DNA from: Sporodiniella umbellata
Lineage: Eukaryota; Mucoromycota; Mucoromycetes; Mucorales; Rhizopodaceae
Assembly (NCBI GenBank): GCA_025677835.1
Contig: JAIXMR010000034.1
Span: 124,001 to 188,000 of the forward strand
Direction of reading: 5' to 3'
DNA: 64,000 nucleotides
The notes under the pieces: model-generated
What the model was told of the DNA's origin: nothing
The model's database searches: none
The model's input: only the letters and a program-made list of their open reading frames with translations
Part shown: piece after piece, positions 62,672 through 64,000 of the stretch
Layout: each line of letters starts with the position of its first letter
Position numbering within the stretch: position 1 is the first letter of the stretch
Program-made: the position numbers and the translations under genes

Positions 62672-64000
62672 ATGCCACGCAAAGGATATAATGAGGACGA
62701 TGAGGATTCCATGTCTACCTTCTCGGAAGACTGCCGTTCAACGCGAAAATATATGCAACCGGGCACTCGACGATTAGCTTCACATAGCAAAAAGAAAGTT
62801 GCCTACTTTCATGATGAGGATGTCGGGAATTACCATTATGGAGTAAAGACAAAGAAAGAGTGAACTGTTTTTTGAATGCTTATTGTATAGGAACGTCATC
62901 CTATGAAACCTCATCGATTGACTTTAACCAACCATTTAGTACTTAAATATGGATTGCACGACAAGATGGAAATATATCAACCTAGAAGAGCTACCGATAA
63001 CGAAATCAGAAACTTTCACTCTGAGGACTATGTCGATTTCTTAAAAAGGTACAGTCATTAGAAAGAAAATAAAAAACCAAAAAAAAAAAAAAAAAAACAA
63101 AAAACAAAAGGAGAATGATTAAGCTGTGTCGCAGAGTTACACCGGATAACGCCGATGAATATGAAGCTCTGTTCCAACGATTCAATGTGGGTGACGACTG
63201 CCCCATATTTGATGGGATTTACGACTTTTGTCAAAGATATGCAGGAGCAACAATAGAAGCGTCCCGAAAGCTTATAGCAGATGGAGCCGATATATGCATC
63301 AATTGGTCTGGTGGGCTTCACCATGCGAAAAAAAGCGAGGCAAGTGGCTTCTGTTATGTCAACGATATTGTTCTTGGGATATTAGATCTGCTTAGGTAAA
63401 AATGAGCTTTTTGTTTCTATATATGTATATATAAAAGGGTAGCTGGTTTTAATCCTAATTAAAAAGGTACTTTCCTCGTGTACTGTATATTGATATTGAT
63501 ATACATCACGGCGATGGTGTACAGGAAGCGTTCTACTCTACTGACCGAGTGATGACTGTCAGTTTCCATAAATATAACGGCGACTTTTTCCCTGGAACAG
63601 GACATATTGACGAGATTGGTAGTTCACTGGGCAAGTACTATTCCGTTAACGTTCCTCTTCGTGACGGTATAGACGACGATGCTTATGTTTGGCTGTTTAA
63701 AGAAGTAATGGATGCGGTAATAGGCACCTATCAACCTTCAGCGATTGTCTTGCAATGTGGTGCTGATTCGCTGGGGTGCGATCGTTTAGGCTGCTTCAAT
63801 CTAAGCATTCGGGCTCACGGTCGATGTGTTCAACTGGTGAAAAACTTCAATATTCCTTTATTAGTTGTTGGTGGCGGCGGATATACGGTTCGAAATGTCG
63901 CGCGATGCTGGACATACGAGACATCAGTCCTTGTAGATACAGAATTAAGTGAGAATCTGCCGCCAAACGAATACCGCGACTTTTTCAAACCAGACTACAA
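62672..64000 (+). CDS. HOS2: Class I histone deacetylase, Hos2/HDAC3-like, 3' end outside window
   Basis: Zinc-dependent lysine deacetylase, in yeast the catalytic subunit of the Set3 complex. Exons 62672-62842, 62891-63048, 63135-63395 and 63467 to the edge encode 374 residues so far. The order [79 protein letters not shown] (catalytic His pair), [17 protein letters not shown] (zinc-binding Asp and His), [12 protein letters not shown] and [20 protein letters not shown] is complete. The NVGDDCPIF and [12 protein letters not shown] wording is nearer Hos2/HDAC3 than Rpd3. There is an extra acidic, Ser-rich N-terminal 40 residues. Active-site residues are intact. Confidence 0.92.

Overview
The window is nuclear DNA from a filamentous fungus, most likely an early-diverging one (Mucoromycota, probably Mucorales). 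This rests on many short GT-AG introns (mostly 41-110 nt, often with a CTAAC or TACTAAC branch site), AT-rich spacers with very long A or T runs, and a gene set in which fungal-type genes (AzgA permease, Tyr1, Gcn20, Mix17, Mgr2, Yar1, Byr4/Bfa1) sit beside genes that many yeasts lack (tuberin, JMJD6, PRL phosphatase, ADAM protease, a Cep120-like C2 protein). The species cannot be named from the sequence alone. There are no bacterial or viral features, rRNA, tRNA or CRISPR array that I could recognise.

Layout. 1-287: 5' end of an AzgA purine permease (minus, cut by the edge). 288-4287: gene-poor. 4288-11888: a dense plus-strand run of ATP synthase subunit e, Byr4/Bfa1, F-BAR/RhoGAP, F-box/LRR, Yar1-like ankyrin protein and a LIM protein. 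11961-13988: WD40 protein (minus). 15312-21081: cytochrome b5 reductase and tuberin (plus), then Mgr2 (21197-21576, minus). 21577-29021: a 7.4 kb gene desert holding two copies of a 35-bp imperfect palindrome and possible decayed coding traces. 29022-30670: prephenate dehydrogenase (minus). 32298-35139: ADAM metalloprotease (plus). 35841-37172: mitochondrial PDH/BCKDH-type kinase with an apparent 1-nt frameshift. 39003-39600: Mix17/CHCHD2. 39621-41946: Gcn20 (minus). 42884-43501: PRL phosphatase (minus). 43582-43875: an orphan 97-aa ORF. 46441-48186: eIF3l. 49288-50497: Dsn1/Mis13-like (minus). 50889-51639: mitochondrial TPR protein. 51678-54844: exocyst Sec15 (minus). 55347-56675: Cep120-like protein (minus). 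58482-61070: Nbs1. 61116-62520: JMJD6 (minus). 62672-64000: Hos2/HDAC3-type deacetylase, cut by the right edge.

How the genes relate. They are mostly unlinked housekeeping functions. Recurrent themes are polarity and cell division (Byr4/Bfa1, RhoGAP, Sec15, Dsn1), mitochondria (subunit e, Mgr2, Mix17, PDH-type kinase, TPR protein), growth and translation control (tuberin, Gcn20, eIF3l, Yar1) and chromatin or DNA repair (Nbs1, JMJD6, Hos2). Five tail-to-tail pairs are separated by only 20-115 bp, whereas other spacers are kilobases long. I did not find a convincing undescribed multi-gene system. The most interesting items are the Cep120-like protein, the paired palindromes in the desert, the kinase frameshift, a possible 31-nt intron in Byr4, and a JMJD6/Hos2 head-to-head pair sharing a 151-bp promoter. 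All gene models were spliced by eye from reading-frame continuity and splice signals; no database search was run.
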